A model generated the notes under the pieces. It was not told where the DNA came from. It saw only the letters and a list, made by a program, of their open reading frames with translations, and searched no databases. From Paracoccus versutus (GTDB lineage: Bacteria; Pseudomonadota; Alphaproteobacteria; Rhodobacterales; Rhodobacteraceae): a stretch of DNA of 64,000 nt. Position 1 is the stretch's first letter; each line of letters starts with the position of its first letter. The stretch is taken from positions 1 through 64,000 of the forward strand of contig NZ_JRKO01000017.1 in NCBI RefSeq assembly GCF_000763885.1, given 5' to 3'. A program made the position numbers and the translations under genes. Shown piece after piece: positions 62,084 through 64,000 of the stretch.

Positions 62084-64000
62084 ATGAATATCGACCTCTC
62101 GCGGCGCGGTTTCCTGAAACTGGCGGGTGCGGGTGTCGCGGCGACATCGCTGGGGGCCATGGGCTTCGGCGGGGCGGAGGCGGCGGAACAGGCGCATGTG
62201 CGTGCCTTCAAGCTGGCCTCGACGACCGAGACGCGCAACACCTGTCCCTATTGCTCGGTCGCCTGCGGCGTCATCATCTATTCCGACGGCGACCTGAAGG
62301 CCGGCGAAGAGGCCAGGGTCGTCCATATCGAGGGCGATGCCGACCATCCGACCAACCGCGGCACGCTTTGCCCGAAGGGCGCGGCGCTGAAGGATTTCGT
62401 CAATGCCGAGACGCGGCTGACCACGCCGCGCATCCGCCGCCCCGGCGCCGCCAGCTTCGAGGAGATTTCCTGGGAAGAGGCGCTGGACAAGATCGCCCGC
62501 GCGCTCAAGGACGACCGCGACGCCAACATGGTGCTGGCCAACGACGACGGGGTGCCCGTCAACCGCTGGACGACCACCGGCTATCTGGCGGCCTCGGCCA
62601 CCACCAATGAAACCGCATGGCTGACCTACAAGACGGTCCGCGCCATGGGGATCGTCGGATTCGACAACCAGGCGCGCGTCTGACACGGCCCCACGGTGTC
62701 CAGTTTGGGCCCGACATTTGGCCGTGGAGCGATGACCAACTCCTGGACCGACATCAAGAACACCGACCTCGTGGTCGTCATGGGCGGCAATGCCGCCGAA
62801 GCCCATCCCTGCGGCTTCAAATGGGTGACGGAGGCCAAGGCCAATCGTGGCGCCAGGCTGATCGTGGTGGACCCGCGCTTTACCCGCACGGCCTCGGTGG
62901 CGGATTACTATGCGCCGATCCGTCCCGGCTCGGACATCGCCTTCCTGATGGGCCTGATCAACTGGATGATCCAGAACGACAAGGTGCAATGGGACTATGT
63001 GAAGGCCTTCACCAACGCCGCCTTCATCGTGAAGGACGAGTTCGGCTGGAGCGACGGGCTGTTCACCGGCTATGACCCGGAAAAGCGCGACTATGACAAG
63101 TCGAGCTGGGATTATGTCATCGGCGAGGACGGCTTTGCCCAGGTGGACATGACGCTAGAGCATCCGCGCTGCGTCTGGAACCTGCTCCGGGAACATGTCT
63201 CGCGCTATACGCCCGAACTGGTCGAGCAGGTCTGCGGCACGCCCAGCGACCGCTTCCTGAAGATCGCCGAGATGATCGGCGAATGCTCGGCCCCCGACAA
63301 GACCATGACCTCGATGTATGCGCTGGGCTGGACCCAGCACGCCAAGGGCTCGCAAAACATCCGCGGCATGGCGATGTTGCAGCTGATCCTGGGCAATATC
63401 GGCGTCCGGGGCGGCGGGATGAACGCGCTGCGCGGTCATTCCAACATCCAGGGGCTGACCGACATCGGGCTGATGTCGAACCTGATCCCCGGCTACCTGA
63501 ACATCCCGACCGAGAAGGAGCCGGACTGGCAGACCTACATGTCCAGCCGCAGCTTTACCCCGCTGCGGCCGGGGCAGACCAGCTATTGGCAGAACTATCC
63601 CAAGTTCATGGTCAGCTTCATGAAGGCCATGTGGGGCGACGCGGCCAAGGCCGAGAACGACTGGGCCTATCACTACCTGCCCAAGCTGGATGTGCCGACC
63701 TATGACATCCTGCGCATGTTCGAGCTGATGGATGCCGGCCAGGTCAACATCTATTTCTGCCAGGGCTTCAACCCGCTGCTGTCCTTCCCGAACCGGGCCA
63801 AGCTGACCTCGGCGCTGAGCAAGCTGAAGCTCTTGGTGGTCATGGACCCGCTGGCGACCGAAACCGCGCATTTCTGGGAAAACCACGGCGAACACAACGA
63901 CGTGGACACCGCCTCGATCCAGACCGAGGTGCTGGAACTGCCCTCGTCCTGCTTTGCCGAGGACGACGGCGCGCTGGTCAACTCGGGCCGCTGGCTGCAA
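62084..64000 (+). CDS. Selenocysteine-containing formate dehydrogenase alpha subunit (FdnG/FdoG type), 3' end outside window
   Basis: 639 codons to the window edge. A Tat signal (R7-R8, SRRGFLKLAG) marks export. The [4Fe-4S] motif TCPYCSVACGV follows. The UGA at 62681-62683 (codon 200) lies in the context QARV-U-HGPTVSS, the exact place of selenocysteine in FdnG/FdoG, and the frame continues open and conserved beyond it (FGRGAMTNSW, GGNAAEAHPCGFKW). It should oxidise formate with Mo/W-bis-MGD in a membrane-attached periplasmic complex. Beta and gamma subunits presumably lie beyond the edge. Confidence 0.93.
62681..62712 (+). promoter_or_regulatory. SECIS-like element following the UGA codon
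   Basis: Directly after the UGA, GGCCC (62687-62691) pairs with GGGCC (62707-62711), and an inner ACGG-TGT-CC-A-GT mini-hairpin (62693-62704) leaves a short apical loop containing GU. This is the position and shape expected for a bacterial SECIS recognised by SelB. Confidence 0.65.

Noticed and set aside
62617..63075. Open frame after the UGA, suggesting a frameshift or truncated formate dehydrogenase
   Set aside because: The original frame continues in perfect family sequence right after the UGA, so selenocysteine read-through explains it better than a frameshift.

Overview
The window looks like a piece of the main chromosome of a high-GC alphaproteobacterium of the Rhodobacterales, most likely Paracoccus or a close relative. 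The best clue is the C1-oxidation block: a lanthanide-type XoxF methanol dehydrogenase, a c-553i-like cytochrome, S-formylglutathione hydrolase, glutathione-dependent formaldehyde dehydrogenase and Gfa. The alphaproteobacterial order hemJ-rho-mnmE-mnmG-rsmG-parA-parB next to an apparent replication origin supports this. The species call is inference from gene content, not from a search.

Layout. 1-8.3 kb holds housekeeping and stress genes: msrPQ, clpB behind a sigma-32-type promoter, pyrF, a GST, Nudix, NfeD/SPFH and N-formylglutamate amidohydrolase. 8.3-9.2 kb has tRNA-Val(GAC), rpmJ, a dispersed palindromic repeat and a possible gene relic. 9.2-22.1 kb has a pseudo-caspase with peptidoglycan-binding repeats, then a minus-strand cluster of a branched-chain-amino-acid-type ABC transporter (all five parts) with two acyl-CoA ligases, faced by a divergent hybrid histidine kinase and response regulator. 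22.1-24.3 kb has aroQ, an AT-richer trypsin-like protease that looks acquired, and a HAD hydrolase.

24.3-31.9 kb is a TPP-riboswitch-led thiamin operon of ten overlapping genes (thiD-O-S-G-E-F-Y, tenA, thiZ, thiX). It makes the thiazole, joins the two moieties and imports/salvages the pyrimidine; thiC is absent here. A palindromic repeat sits in frame inside thiZ, and a short MITE-like element sits exactly on the shared CTAG stop codons of thiX and mobA.

32.1-46.7 kb is the PQQ/C1 region. It has mobA, an ABC exporter with accessory periplasmic proteins of the PQQ-alcohol-dehydrogenase type (including an Asp-rich secreted protein), xoxF-cycB-xoxJ, fghA, a ClpP-family protease, flhA and gfa. 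A 13-bp operator-like motif recurs upstream of three transcription units here. XoxF makes formaldehyde from methanol in the periplasm, the cytochrome takes the electrons, and Gfa/FlhA/FghA carry formaldehyde to formate.

46.8-59 kb is housekeeping: hemW, ridA, rdgB, rph, hrcA-grpE, parAB with two parS sites, rsmG, mnmG, mnmE, rho and hemJ. About 59.1-59.43 kb has DnaA boxes, an AT-rich tract and a CtrA-type site, and is probably oriC. To its right, on the plus strand, are a glycine-betaine-monooxygenase-like pair and the start of a Tat-exported, selenocysteine-containing formate dehydrogenase that runs off the window.
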